From assembly GCA_020072905.1 (NCBI GenBank), contig JAIQGB010000029.1:1-16766 (forward strand): 16,766 bases of DNA, read 5' to 3'. The notes under the pieces are model-generated. The model had not been told where the DNA came from. It ran no database searches and saw only the letters and a program-made list of their open reading frames with translations. Shown here in pieces: positions 6,466 to 13,380 of this stretch (within the stretch, counting starts at the first letter, position 1; each line of letters opens with the position of its first letter). The DNA is from Terriglobia bacterium. GTDB lineage: Bacteria > Acidobacteriota > Terriglobia > UBA7540. The translations under genes and the position numbers were made by a program.

Positions 6466-8091
6466 TCACTTCGAATAGAGCGATTCGATCTGGCCCGTCG
6501 CGTGCGCCAGGTCGGCGCGCGACTGGTTATAGCGATAGAGCGCGCCAATTTGATTATCGTTGGCACGCGCAAAAGCGTCCTGCGCGGTGACCACTTCGAT
6601 GTTGTTGGCCACACCCGCCTGGAAGCGGTCGCGCGCCTGGCTCACCTCTTCTTCCGCCAGCTTGACTCCCAGGTTGGCCACGTCCACCTCGTGGCGCGCG
6701 GATTCCAGTTGCGCGAGCGCTGTTTTAACTTCGAGCGCGATCTGGTTCCGCTGCTCTTCCACTTCCTGGGCGACCTTCTTCAATTCCAGGTCCGCTTTGG
6801 TCGTCTCGGCGTGGATCTTGCCGCCGGTAAAGAGCGGCACGTCTAGCGTGACCTGGAACTGGTAAGCGGGGATCGCCGAGGGCAGCGAGAGCCCCTGGTA
6901 TCCCCAGCTTCCGTTCAGCAGAATATTCGGCAGGCGCGAATCCCCGGCCGCTTTCCTTTGCGCCAGAACGATCTGCTCCCGCGCCGCGAGCGTTTTCATT
7001 TCGGGGCGCGTGCTGTAAGCCTGCTCGAGGCTCTGGCTGGCTCCGAATTCCGGAGTCTGGAAGAAACTGACCTGGTCGGCCAATTGCAGTGGCTGGCTGG
7101 GGTCCACGTTCAGAAGGCGGGCCAGACCGTAAAGCGAAGTCGCCTGTTGCGTCTCGGCGACGATCAGCCGTTGTTTTTCGTTCTGAAGCTGCACGTTGGC
7201 GCGCAACGTGTCGAGGCCCGTGCCCACGCCGTGCTGCTGCAAGTCCGCGGCCTGGTCGTAGAGTGCCTGGGCGAGGTCCACGCGCGACTGCGCGGCGCGC
7301 ACATTGGCCGCCGCCCGCAAGCTTCCCAGGTATTGCGAAACCACCAGGAGGACGATTTGCTCGCGCACTCCCATCTCCTGAGCCGCCGTGGCGTTGACGC
7401 TTTGACGCGCCGCCTGCAGACGCCGCCAAAGGGTCAAATCGAAGAGCGGCATCGAAAAACCGGGGCCCGCCTGAAAGGTCTGAAACGGTCCGGCGTGGTG
7501 GGGCGAGCCGGGGAAACCGTGGCCGATGAACGCGTCCAGGTTGAAGCGCTGGACCTTGTCGTAGGTTTCGAACCCAATTTGCGGCAACAGCGCGGCCCGC
7601 GCGCTCACTCGATCCTCTCTGCTCTGCGCGAGGTCGAGGTTGGCGATTTGGACCTGGGGGTTTTGTTTCAACACGAGTTGGACGGCTTCACGCAGGGTCA
7701 GCCGTAGCGGCGGCTTCTCCTGGGCGTTGAGGTTCGTCCGGAAGAGGAGCAAGGGCAAAACGATCAGCGCGAGCGCTTTCACGATCGGAGCTTTCGAAGG
7801 CCGTATCCCCCCTGGCTTCCCGGCCCCGGTAATCTCCTCAATGACCGACTTGGTCATCAGGCCCGTGCCGACGAGTCTTCCCCCCGCCTGATGGATCCAG
7901 CCGAGCAATTCCTTTCCCTGCGCATCGATGAAGGTCAGGCCGCTGAGATCAACCACCAGAGATTGACTGCGGGAGACGGCCGAGTTGGCTAGCCAGCAAT
8001 CGCGGAATTCCTCCAGCCAAGGTCCTGCCAGCTTACCCTCGACCTTCAGCCGGATTTCCTGGCCTACGGTTTCCTTTGTGACCTTGAGCAT
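6466..8091 (-). CDS. STAS domain fused to TolC-like outer membrane efflux protein
   Basis: A 541-residue fusion. Residues 1-90 form a STAS-like domain (IRLKVEGKLAGPWLEEF, VVDLSGLTFIDAQGKELL); the position usually held by the phosphorylatable Ser/Thr of anti-anti-sigma factors is Ala57 (FIDAQG). Residues 104-124 look like a Sec signal peptide (VKALALIVLPLLLF...NAQ). From about 130 on it is a TolC/OEP protein with paired coiled-coil repeats (LREAVQLVLKQNPQVQIANLDL; a second repeat ending ARANDNQIGALYRYNQSRADLAHATG). No stop separates the parts. The start is ATG 8091, with GAGGGGGG (8101-8108) 9 nt upstream and a sigma-54 promoter just before it; a TTG at 8166 lies upstream of that promoter. An internal GTG at 7782, exactly at the signal peptide start, could give a TolC-only product, but has no good ribosome binding site. 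It is the first gene of the efflux cluster. Confidence 0.88.
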   Translation of the reverse strand: MLKVTKETVGQEIRLKVEGKLAGPWLEEFRDCWLANSAVSRSQSLVVDLSGLTFIDAQGKELLGWIHQAGGRLVGTGLMTKSVIEEITGAGKPGGIRPSKAPIVKALALIVLPLLLFRTNLNAQEKPPLRLTLREAVQLVLKQNPQVQIANLDLAQSREDRVSARAALLPQIGFETYDKVQRFNLDAFIGHGFPGSPHHAGPFQTFQAGPGFSMPLFDLTLWRRLQAARQSVNATAAQEMGVREQIVLLVVSQYLGSLRAAANVRAAQSRVDLAQALYDQAADLQQHGVGTGLDTLRANVQLQNEKQRLIVAETQQATSLYGLARLLNVDPSQPLQLADQVSFFQTPEFGASQSLEQAYSTRPEMKTLAAREQIVLAQRKAAGDSRLPNILLNGSWGYQGLSLPSAIPAYQFQVTLDVPLFTGGKIHAETTKADLELKKVAQEVEEQRNQIALEVKTALAQLESARHEVDVANLGVKLAEEEVSQARDRFQAGVANNIEVVTAQDAFARANDNQIGALYRYNQSRADLAHATGQIESLYSK

Positions 8092-8100
8092 GGCGTCGTT

Positions 8101-8108
8101 CCCCCCTC
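8101..8108 (-). promoter_or_regulatory. Ribosome binding site fixing the STAS-TolC start
   Basis: GAGGGGGG on the minus strand ends 9 nt before ATG 8091. With the promoter at 8123-8138 it decides against the upstream TTG at 8166. Confidence 0.7.
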
Positions 8109-8122
8109 GTTGATTCTGCAAA

Positions 8123-8138
8123 GGCAAACACCCTTCCA
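8123..8138 (-). promoter_or_regulatory. Sigma-54 (-24/-12) promoter of the efflux cluster
   Basis: The minus strand reads TGGAAGGGTGTTTGCC against the consensus TGGCACG-N4-TTGCW. The invariant GG (8137-8136) and GC (8125-8124) are exactly 12 nt apart, and 9 of 12 defined positions match. The predicted transcription start is near 8112, giving a leader of about 20 nt with the ribosome binding site inside it. The presence of a sigma-54 activator gene directly upstream supports it. Confidence 0.72.
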
Positions 8139-8175
8139 TTGAGCCGAGATTTCGTGTAACGTGCAAGCATAATTA

Positions 8176-8188
8176 AATCAGCATATTG
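8176..8188 (+). promoter_or_regulatory. IHF-like DNA bending site
   Basis: AATCAGCATATTG matches the IHF consensus WATCAANNNNTTR with a single mismatch (the second A of CAA is G). It lies in the most AT-rich part of the region, about 70 bp upstream of the predicted start and between the palindrome and the -24/-12 promoter, where IHF bends DNA at classical sigma-54 promoters. Confidence 0.5.
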
Positions 8189-8231
8189 TAGCGATTTATA
8201 GGATTGTCTCTGATTTCGCTAATCAGTCCGA

Positions 8232-8265
8232 TGCCGAAATATCGGCACGTGCCGATATTTCGGCA
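8232..8265. promoter_or_regulatory. Perfect 34-bp double palindrome: predicted enhancer (UAS) for the sigma-54 activator
   Basis: Two 16-bp elements, TGCCGAAATATCGGCA and its reverse complement, flank a central CG, making a perfect 34-bp palindrome. Each half is itself an inverted repeat TGCCGA-N4-TCGGCA, so two dimer sites sit 18 bp apart centre to centre. The palindrome starts at the base next to the activator's stop codon and is centred about 136 bp upstream of the predicted sigma-54 start, the usual enhancer distance. It could also form a hairpin ending the activator transcript, but no uridine run follows. Confidence 0.7.
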
Positions 8266-10356
8266 CTAGTCGTGGAGGGAAATACCGAGCTTCTTGATGC
8301 GGGATTGGAGGGTGGTTCTCCTTAGTCCCAGGCGAGCGGCGGCGCCGGTTGGCCCGCCGATCACCCAATTGGTTTCGCGGAGCGCTCGAAGGATATGTTC
8401 GCGTTCGGCGGCCGCCAATGTAGAGGGAAGCGGTGAAGGGGTTTCCGGCTCGACCGTCAATTCGCCCGGTGGGATGCGGAGAACCGGCCCGCGGGCAAGG
8501 ATCACGGCCCGCTCGATGAGGTTTTCCAGTTCGCGTGCGTTGCCGGGCCAGTGATACCGCGTGAGTTCTTCCATGTCTTCGCTGGGGATGGTTTCGATGG
8601 GTTTGTCGTTGCGGCGAGAGAACCTCTGCGCGAAGTAGCGGACCAGCAGCGGAATATCTTCGGGCCGCTCACGCAGAGGCGGCATGGAAATGGGGAAGAC
8701 ATTCAATCGGTAGAAGAGGTCGCTGCGGAACTGGCCCTCAGCGACCATCTTTGCCAGGTCACGATTCGTGGCCGCGACCACGCGGACATCGATGCGGATG
8801 GTGCGCGTGCCACCCAGCCTTTCGAATTCCTTTTCCTGCAGAACGCGTAGCAGCTTGGGCTGTAGTTCGAGGGGAATGTCCCCGACTTCATCGAGGAAAA
8901 GCGTTCCCTGGTGGGCGAGTTCGAACCGCCCAACCTTCTGCACAATGGCTCCCGTAAATGCGCCCCGTTCGTGCCCGAAGAGTTCACTTTCCAGCAGCCC
9001 GATGGGGATCGCCGCACACTTCACCTTGACGAAGGTGCGGTCGCGCCGCCGGCTCAGGTTGTGGATGGCGCGCGCGACGAGTTCCTTGCCGGTGCCCGTC
9101 TCGCCCTGAATCAGCACGGCGGAATCGGTGGGCGCCACGGTCTCCGCCTGGCTGAGGACGCGCTTGAGCGCCGTGCTTTCCCCCACGATCTCCTCGAAGT
9201 TGTGGTCGATGCGAATTTCCTCTTCGAGGTAGAGCTTCTCCTCCGCTAGCTTGTTCTTGAGCTCGGCGATCTCCTGGAAAGCCAAAGCGTTTTCGACGGC
9301 GATGGCCACCTGGTTCGCGACCTGAGCGAGCAGGTCCACGTCCTCCTGCGTAAACGCTCCTTCGCGCAGGCTGGCCAGGCTGAGTGTCCCCAGGGCTCGG
9401 TTGGAACTGTTGAGGGGGACGATGCAAGCGGACATCAGCCCCTCTTCGACAAACTTCCGGGCGATGTCAGCCTGAAAGCGGCCGTAATTGGCGGGTCCGA
9501 CGAGCAGCGGCTGGCGTGTCCGGAAGACTTCCCCGGCCGCCGTGCCCTCGAGCGGGAGGAGCATCTCCTCCTGGAGGAGCCCTTTCCCCTGGGGGAAATC
9601 CAGGGCGTGCAGGCGCAATTGGTTCGATGCGGGATCGAAGAGCGAGAGGCCGGTGTACTCGTGGTGCATGACCCGCTCGACACAGGCGGCGATGGCTTTG
9701 AGGAGCTCGCGGAGGTCGAGGTTGGCCACCAGCGTGTTCGTAACTTCCAACAGCACGCGCAGCCGGTCACGCTCGCGGCTCAACTGGTGCTGGTACGACT
9801 GAGCATTTTGGAAATTCAAGGCATTGTCCACGGCCAGCGCCACCTGCGCAGCGACTCGCCCGAGGAATTCCAGATTGTCCAAGGGATACGCATCCAGCTT
9901 GATGCTTCCGAAGCCAAGCACACCCACCCGGCGGTGGGCGGTGGTAAGGGGCAGCCCGCAAAAAGATTTCACCCCGTTCTCACGCATCAGGCGGAGGATC
10001 TCCGGGAAGCGGGTTTCCTGGTCGAGGTTCTGGACGACCAGCGGTTTCTGGGTTTCGACGACGTAGCCCGCGGGCGTTCCACCCAGAGGCGTTTCCATCC
10101 CCACTTCTGCGTGGGGAGGGATCGAGCTCTCCAGTATGTGCAGGCGCATGATATCGCGCGCTGGCTCGTAAAGAATCAGGGCGAGGAAGTCAAAGATGAC
10201 CACGCGGTGAAGGCGCCGGGCAAGATCCTGGAATAGGGAGGAAAGGTCCCGATGCGCGGCAATCGCCTCGGAAACCTCCAGCAAGGCGCAATACTGCTCC
10301 TTCGCCGGCGTCGCGGCGGACGGGGACTGCGCGGTTTTGTCCATCTCATCGAGCAT
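8266..10356 (-). CDS. Sigma-54-dependent transcriptional activator, GAF-GAF-AAA+-Fis (FhlA-like)
   Basis: A 696-residue bacterial enhancer-binding protein. Two GAF sensor domains lie at about residues 38-178 and 213-357, then a charged helical linker (361-385, LKNKLAEEKLYLEEE). The AAA+ core follows, with Walker A GETGTGKE (418-425), the sigma-54-contacting GAFTGA loop (465-470), Walker B TLFLDEVGD (485-493), then FRSDLFYRLNVFPI and WPGNARELENLIERA. It ends in a Fis-type helix-turn-helix (GAAARLGLRRTTLQSRIKKLGI). All parts needed to drive sigma-54 RNA polymerase are intact. There is no receiver domain, so the signal is probably a small ligand or redox cue sensed by the GAF domains. The ATG has only a weak GCGGGA upstream; Met5 (10344) is an alternative. 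The efflux cluster downstream carries a matching enhancer and promoter, so that is its likely target. The ligand is unknown. Confidence 0.94.
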   Translation of the reverse strand: MLDEMDKTAQSPSAATPAKEQYCALLEVSEAIAAHRDLSSLFQDLARRLHRVVIFDFLALILYEPARDIMRLHILESSIPPHAEVGMETPLGGTPAGYVVETQKPLVVQNLDQETRFPEILRLMRENGVKSFCGLPLTTAHRRVGVLGFGSIKLDAYPLDNLEFLGRVAAQVALAVDNALNFQNAQSYQHQLSRERDRLRVLLEVTNTLVANLDLRELLKAIAACVERVMHHEYTGLSLFDPASNQLRLHALDFPQGKGLLQEEMLLPLEGTAAGEVFRTRQPLLVGPANYGRFQADIARKFVEEGLMSACIVPLNSSNRALGTLSLASLREGAFTQEDVDLLAQVANQVAIAVENALAFQEIAELKNKLAEEKLYLEEEIRIDHNFEEIVGESTALKRVLSQAETVAPTDSAVLIQGETGTGKELVARAIHNLSRRRDRTFVKVKCAAIPIGLLESELFGHERGAFTGAIVQKVGRFELAHQGTLFLDEVGDIPLELQPKLLRVLQEKEFERLGGTRTIRIDVRVVAATNRDLAKMVAEGQFRSDLFYRLNVFPISMPPLRERPEDIPLLVRYFAQRFSRRNDKPIETIPSEDMEELTRYHWPGNARELENLIERAVILARGPVLRIPPGELTVEPETPSPLPSTLAAAEREHILRALRETNWVIGGPTGAAARLGLRRTTLQSRIKKLGISLHD

Positions 10357-10501
10357 AACATCCCGCTTCGCCGCGGCTCAAGCAACCGGATCATCTTCCA
10401 AGGCTGGAGGTCGTGGGTCAGTCCGCTGGGAAGGCATCTCCCCAACGCCATCCGACGAACTACCTGGGAACCTGATACTTAAACGCCGAACGTCGAATTG
10501 C

Positions 10502-10524
10502 TCCCTGCATAAGTCTCGCAGGGA
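10502..10524 (-). terminator. Hairpin just after the glycosidase-like gene
   Basis: TCCCTGC and GCAGGGA are perfect 7-bp arms around a 9-base loop, beginning 3 nt past the glycosidase stop codon on the minus strand. No uridine tract follows, so it is a weak intrinsic terminator or a 3' stabilising hairpin. The rest of the gap to the activator (10357-10501) shows no gene and no clear promoter. Confidence 0.4.
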
Positions 10525-10527
10525 CCG

Positions 10528-12708
10528 TTATTGCTCCGCAATTCGGCCGCGTAGCACGGTGATCGACGCCTTGGGAAGCTGGTAGACCGCTTTGGTGCCG
10601 CCGGTGACCGTCGATTTTGAAGGCGGGCCGTCGGGGTCCGCCCGGCCGTTTGCTCCGTCTGCGTGCCACTGGTATTCGGCAGTTCCGAAGGTAATCCGGT
10701 CCACGCGGCCGGAGAAGAAGCGGTCGCGCCGTGTTGTGGGGTCCGCGAAGGCCACCCTCACCGCGTGGTCGTTGTCGTGATCCTTGTTGATGAGCATGAC
10801 GGACCACTGCCCGTCGGGACGCTCGACGGCGTAGGCGGTGACCAGCAGATTTCCGGAGGAGTCTTTCACGTCGCTTGAGACCCTATAGAGCCGGTGGGGT
10901 TCATCGACCGGTTCGACCCACTCCTTGGTAATCAGTTGCGTGGCAAAATACTGAGCGAAATATCCCCTCAGGTGGTAATTCTGATCGACATTGAGCAGGG
11001 CGGACATCGTTCCCCACGAGTCGCAGCGACGGTTACGCCGTATGGGGGATGGCACGTAGTGGAAATAGAAGGTACCGCTCGCGCCAGCACTCATCATAGA
11101 GCCGACGTAATCGGCCAGCCAGAGCGCGCCCATCACGTCGATAACCTCCTCGGTGCCGGACATGTTTCCCTCGGTCATGAACAAGGGCAGACCGGTGGGC
11201 AAACCATCGTCTTTCCACACCTGAACGATGTGGCTGACCAGCCCCGGCTCACGGTACAGGTCGCTCCAGGGGATGTGGCACAGGTCGAAGGGGAAAGGAT
11301 AGTGCTCGTAGGAGAAGAACGTGAAGTCGCTCAGCCGGCCATGGGCCTTGAGGTAATCGAGGAACCGGCCGAGCCAGGAGGCTCGCCCTTGCGCGTCCGG
11401 CCAGACCTCGACGTCTTCGTTCACTCCCTCGAAAACAGGTCCTCCCAGCTTGGCCTCGGGAACCAGCCGATGAATCGCCGTGGCGAATTGCAGGTACAGA
11501 GCCCCATAGTCTTCGGGAAGCATGTGCTGCCCATCCGCCTCTTCTCCCATCTCGATCCAAGAGATCGGATAGTGGCGTTTGTAGAGATAGGCGATTTCGG
11601 CTGCGGCATCCTCGGGCGTTGAATACAGCATCGCAATCGGCACCATGGTGGGAAGGCCGCGGGTGACCCCGCTGGCGAAGAAGAAATCGAGCCCGATCTG
11701 GTCGCCCACGTTTTCGTCCAGATCGGAAGCCGCTTGCCAGGGGTCTACCGAGGAAGGCCAGGTGACGGTTTGCTGGCGGCTCGGCACGTGCTTGACGACG
11801 TCGGTGAACTGGCCGTCGGCCGCGAGAGTCCCCACATAGAGTTCGTTGATGGCATACCCCAGGCAGTTGCGTCTGTCGGCCGAACCGTGCGTGTCGCAGG
11901 TGTTGGAAGATTCCGTCATCCAGATGCGGAGGTACTGCACGGGGATCATCCAGGAAGCCAGCTTCAGCGTGACGGTCCCGCCTTTGCCGTCAGTGGCGGC
12001 GCCCGATGGGAAAGTCTGCCACGTGCCCTTGGTAGTCCCCTCATAGAAGGGTTCCTGCTCGCCGGTCCAGAACTGCACCGCGTAACGCCGCGCGTAAGGG
12101 TTGGTCCAGGCAATCCGGAGGGCGTTGATCTCCACCTTGCGGCCCAGGTCGACCATCACCCACTGCGGGTGCAGTGAGTCGTCTTCGCCGGTGAAGTCAC
12201 GGGTCAGATAGGGATTGCTCTTCCAGTACGACTGCAGGTTACCGTCCGTCAAACGGGACCAACCGTTTCCGTCACCCTGGCTGAAGCCGCGATGCGGGAG
12301 CGGGTAAGCGAAAGAGTGGCGAATCATCTCCGCCGGCTCCGCGCTACCCGTGAAGTAGCCCTCCTGCTTCTCCGCATTGCTCCAGGCGCCACGCGGGTTC
12401 CAGTGCCAGGCCTCGACCTGAAGCTCGGTGTTCTGCCGATAGCTCACGGCTTGCCATCCCGCGGAAAGCGTTTCCCTGAGGAGCGGCTTGCCCAGTACCG
12501 TTTCCGCGTTTCCGATTTTGAGCCGATTGGGGCCTTTCAGCCGATCGACGCCTGCACCGAGCGCGCGGAACGGACTGAATGAGTTCATCGCGTGTGAGGG
12601 TGCAGCGTCCACGACGATGTTCTGGGCGACCGCGGTAACTGCCGCAAAAAGGAATGTGCCCATACCAAGACAGATCCCGTTAATAGCCCTCTTCATGCCC
12701 GATGACAT
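10528..12708 (-). CDS. Secreted glycoside hydrolase-like protein with discoidin (F5/8 type C) domain
   Basis: A 726-residue exported protein. A Sec signal peptide covers residues 1-28 (basic MKRA, hydrophobic core, AVTAVAQ). A discoidin/CBM32-like carbohydrate-binding domain spans about 145-295 (GNGWSRLTDGNLQSYWKSNP; HPQWVMVDLGRKVEINALRIAW; YAVQFW). From about 330 it resembles a clan GH-A beta/alpha barrel: an acid/base candidate at the end of a strand (SWIEMGEEADG, Glu389/390), SYEHYPF (about 467), and a nucleophile candidate at PLFMTEGN (Glu513). The C-terminal part, about 600-726, looks like a beta-sandwich (WSVMLINKD). I chose ATG 12708 because AGGAGGGA lies 3 nt upstream and the signal peptide follows at once; the frame stays open to 12801 without a better start. 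The exact GH family and substrate are not identifiable here. Relation to the efflux genes is unclear. Confidence 0.8.
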   Translation of the reverse strand: MSSGMKRAINGICLGMGTFLFAAVTAVAQNIVVDAAPSHAMNSFSPFRALGAGVDRLKGPNRLKIGNAETVLGKPLLRETLSAGWQAVSYRQNTELQVEAWHWNPRGAWSNAEKQEGYFTGSAEPAEMIRHSFAYPLPHRGFSQGDGNGWSRLTDGNLQSYWKSNPYLTRDFTGEDDSLHPQWVMVDLGRKVEINALRIAWTNPYARRYAVQFWTGEQEPFYEGTTKGTWQTFPSGAATDGKGGTVTLKLASWMIPVQYLRIWMTESSNTCDTHGSADRRNCLGYAINELYVGTLAADGQFTDVVKHVPSRQQTVTWPSSVDPWQAASDLDENVGDQIGLDFFFASGVTRGLPTMVPIAMLYSTPEDAAAEIAYLYKRHYPISWIEMGEEADGQHMLPEDYGALYLQFATAIHRLVPEAKLGGPVFEGVNEDVEVWPDAQGRASWLGRFLDYLKAHGRLSDFTFFSYEHYPFPFDLCHIPWSDLYREPGLVSHIVQVWKDDGLPTGLPLFMTEGNMSGTEEVIDVMGALWLADYVGSMMSAGASGTFYFHYVPSPIRRNRRCDSWGTMSALLNVDQNYHLRGYFAQYFATQLITKEWVEPVDEPHRLYRVSSDVKDSSGNLLVTAYAVERPDGQWSVMLINKDHDNDHAVRVAFADPTTRRDRFFSGRVDRITFGTAEYQWHADGANGRADPDGPPSKSTVTGGTKAVYQLPKASITVLRGRIAEQ

Positions 12709-12786
12709 GACTCCCTCCTGGATAACCGCCAGCCGTCGCACGGCTGCCGGATTATGAGCCGGGACACCGAACTCCAGATCATGACG

Positions 12787-12811
12787 ATTGTAGATTTCCA
12801 AAACGGAAATC
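12787..12811 (-). promoter_or_regulatory. Candidate promoter -10 with adjacent inverted-repeat operator
   Basis: On the minus strand TACAAT (12792-12787) lies about 79 nt upstream of the glycosidase ATG. Directly 5' of it is a perfect repeat, GATTTCC-N5-GGAAATC (12793-12811), filling the spacer where a repressor could block polymerase. The -35 at 17 nt is poor (TGGGGA), which would fit an activated or weak promoter. Confidence 0.4.
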
Positions 12812-13096
12812 CCCAGACTCAGCGGCGTCTGATTCTAGTACCCGAAGCGTTCTACCGCCATAGGGATTCCTGATTTGTGGCTGTTCCAGGCGGTGACGGG
12901 CGGTCAGGGTCTCGGAACTTGCTTTGATAGGTCTGCGTCCTGGCTGCTTACTGAACCGCCGCGAGCATCGCCACTGACTTCTGGCGCGATGATCCGGAGC
13001 GGGGTCCATACTACGTCGTCGAAGTCCTCCGAGTGTGCTGTGGCGAGCCGAGCAAACGTCGCAGCGCATTGCAGGTAGCGGGTAGCGCGTATCCAT

Positions 13097-13126
13097 GCTT
13101 GGCGCCTTTTCCAAGCCTGGGTTTTT
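13097..13126 (+). terminator. Weak terminator-like hairpin with T-run
   Basis: GCTTGG (13097-13102) pairs with CCAAGC (13111-13116) around an 8-base loop, and TTTTT follows at 13122-13126. The 5-base gap between stem and T-run weakens the call. No gene ends just upstream on this strand. Confidence 0.25.
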
Positions 13127-13139
13127 CGTCGGTCGCAAA

Positions 13140-13174
13140 GCCACGGTTCATCCGAAAGGCGGATCAACCGTGGC
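13140..13174. repeat. Large hairpin in non-coding DNA
   Basis: GCCACGGTTCATCCG (13140-13154) and CGGATCAACCGTGGC (13160-13174) form 15-bp arms with one mismatch around a 5-base AAAGG loop. No gene adjoins it. It could be part of a small RNA, a terminator on the minus strand (TTT follows there), or a remnant of a mobile repeat. Confidence 0.6.
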
Positions 13175-13294
13175 GCCGCAACTGCTTTCCTGTGCTATTC
13201 TCCTTGCTTTGTCGGTTGGCGAACGGGGCTGCTGTCTGCAACGCTGAGCAGAGCGAGGCATCTGCAGTCGGTCTCTACGCTTGGGGGAAGCAGA

Positions 13295-13323
13295 TTCTTT
13301 TCGTCAGCTGACGGACCTACAAT
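13295..13323 (+). promoter_or_regulatory. Candidate sigma-70 type promoter of trpB2
   Basis: A -10 TACAAT (13318-13323) has a weak -35 TTCTTT (13295-13300) at 17 bp spacing. The predicted start is near 13330, giving a leader of about 50 nt before ATG 13381, with GTGAGGA as ribosome binding site (13368-13374). Confidence 0.4.
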
Positions 13324-13380
13324 TACATGCCACCGAAGCGTGACTTTCTGTAGTAAGACGGCAATGGGTGAGGACAAATC

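Larger units (their letters stand above)
12709..13380. other. 672-bp non-coding stretch between the glycosidase and trpB2
   Basis: No open frame here has a plausible ribosome binding site, recognisable motif or protein-like composition. Contents seen: the glycosidase promoter and operator candidate at 12787-12811, a small hairpin with a T-run at 13097-13126, a large imperfect hairpin at 13140-13174, and the trpB2 promoter candidate at 13295-13323. The middle (about 12830-13090) shows nothing recognisable. It could hold a small RNA or decayed gene remains. Confidence 0.5.

Noticed and set aside
8092..8166. N-terminal extension of the STAS-TolC protein by 25 residues from a TTG at 8166.
   Set aside because: The TTG has no ribosome binding site and lies upstream of the -24/-12 promoter; ATG 8091 has GAGGGGGG at good distance and begins the STAS domain.
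8232..8265. The 34-bp palindrome as only a Rho-independent terminator of the activator gene.
   Set aside because: No uridine run follows on the minus strand, and the double dyad with enhancer spacing fits an activator site better; a secondary terminator role is not excluded.
12709..12801. Extension of the glycosidase by 31 residues.
   Set aside because: It would put a non-hydrophobic segment ahead of the signal peptide; ATG 12708 has AGGAGGGA just upstream.
12779..13144. A 121-codon minus-strand open frame in the gap before trpB2.
   Set aside because: Composition is not protein-like, no ribosome binding site or motif is seen, and it covers the glycosidase promoter region.
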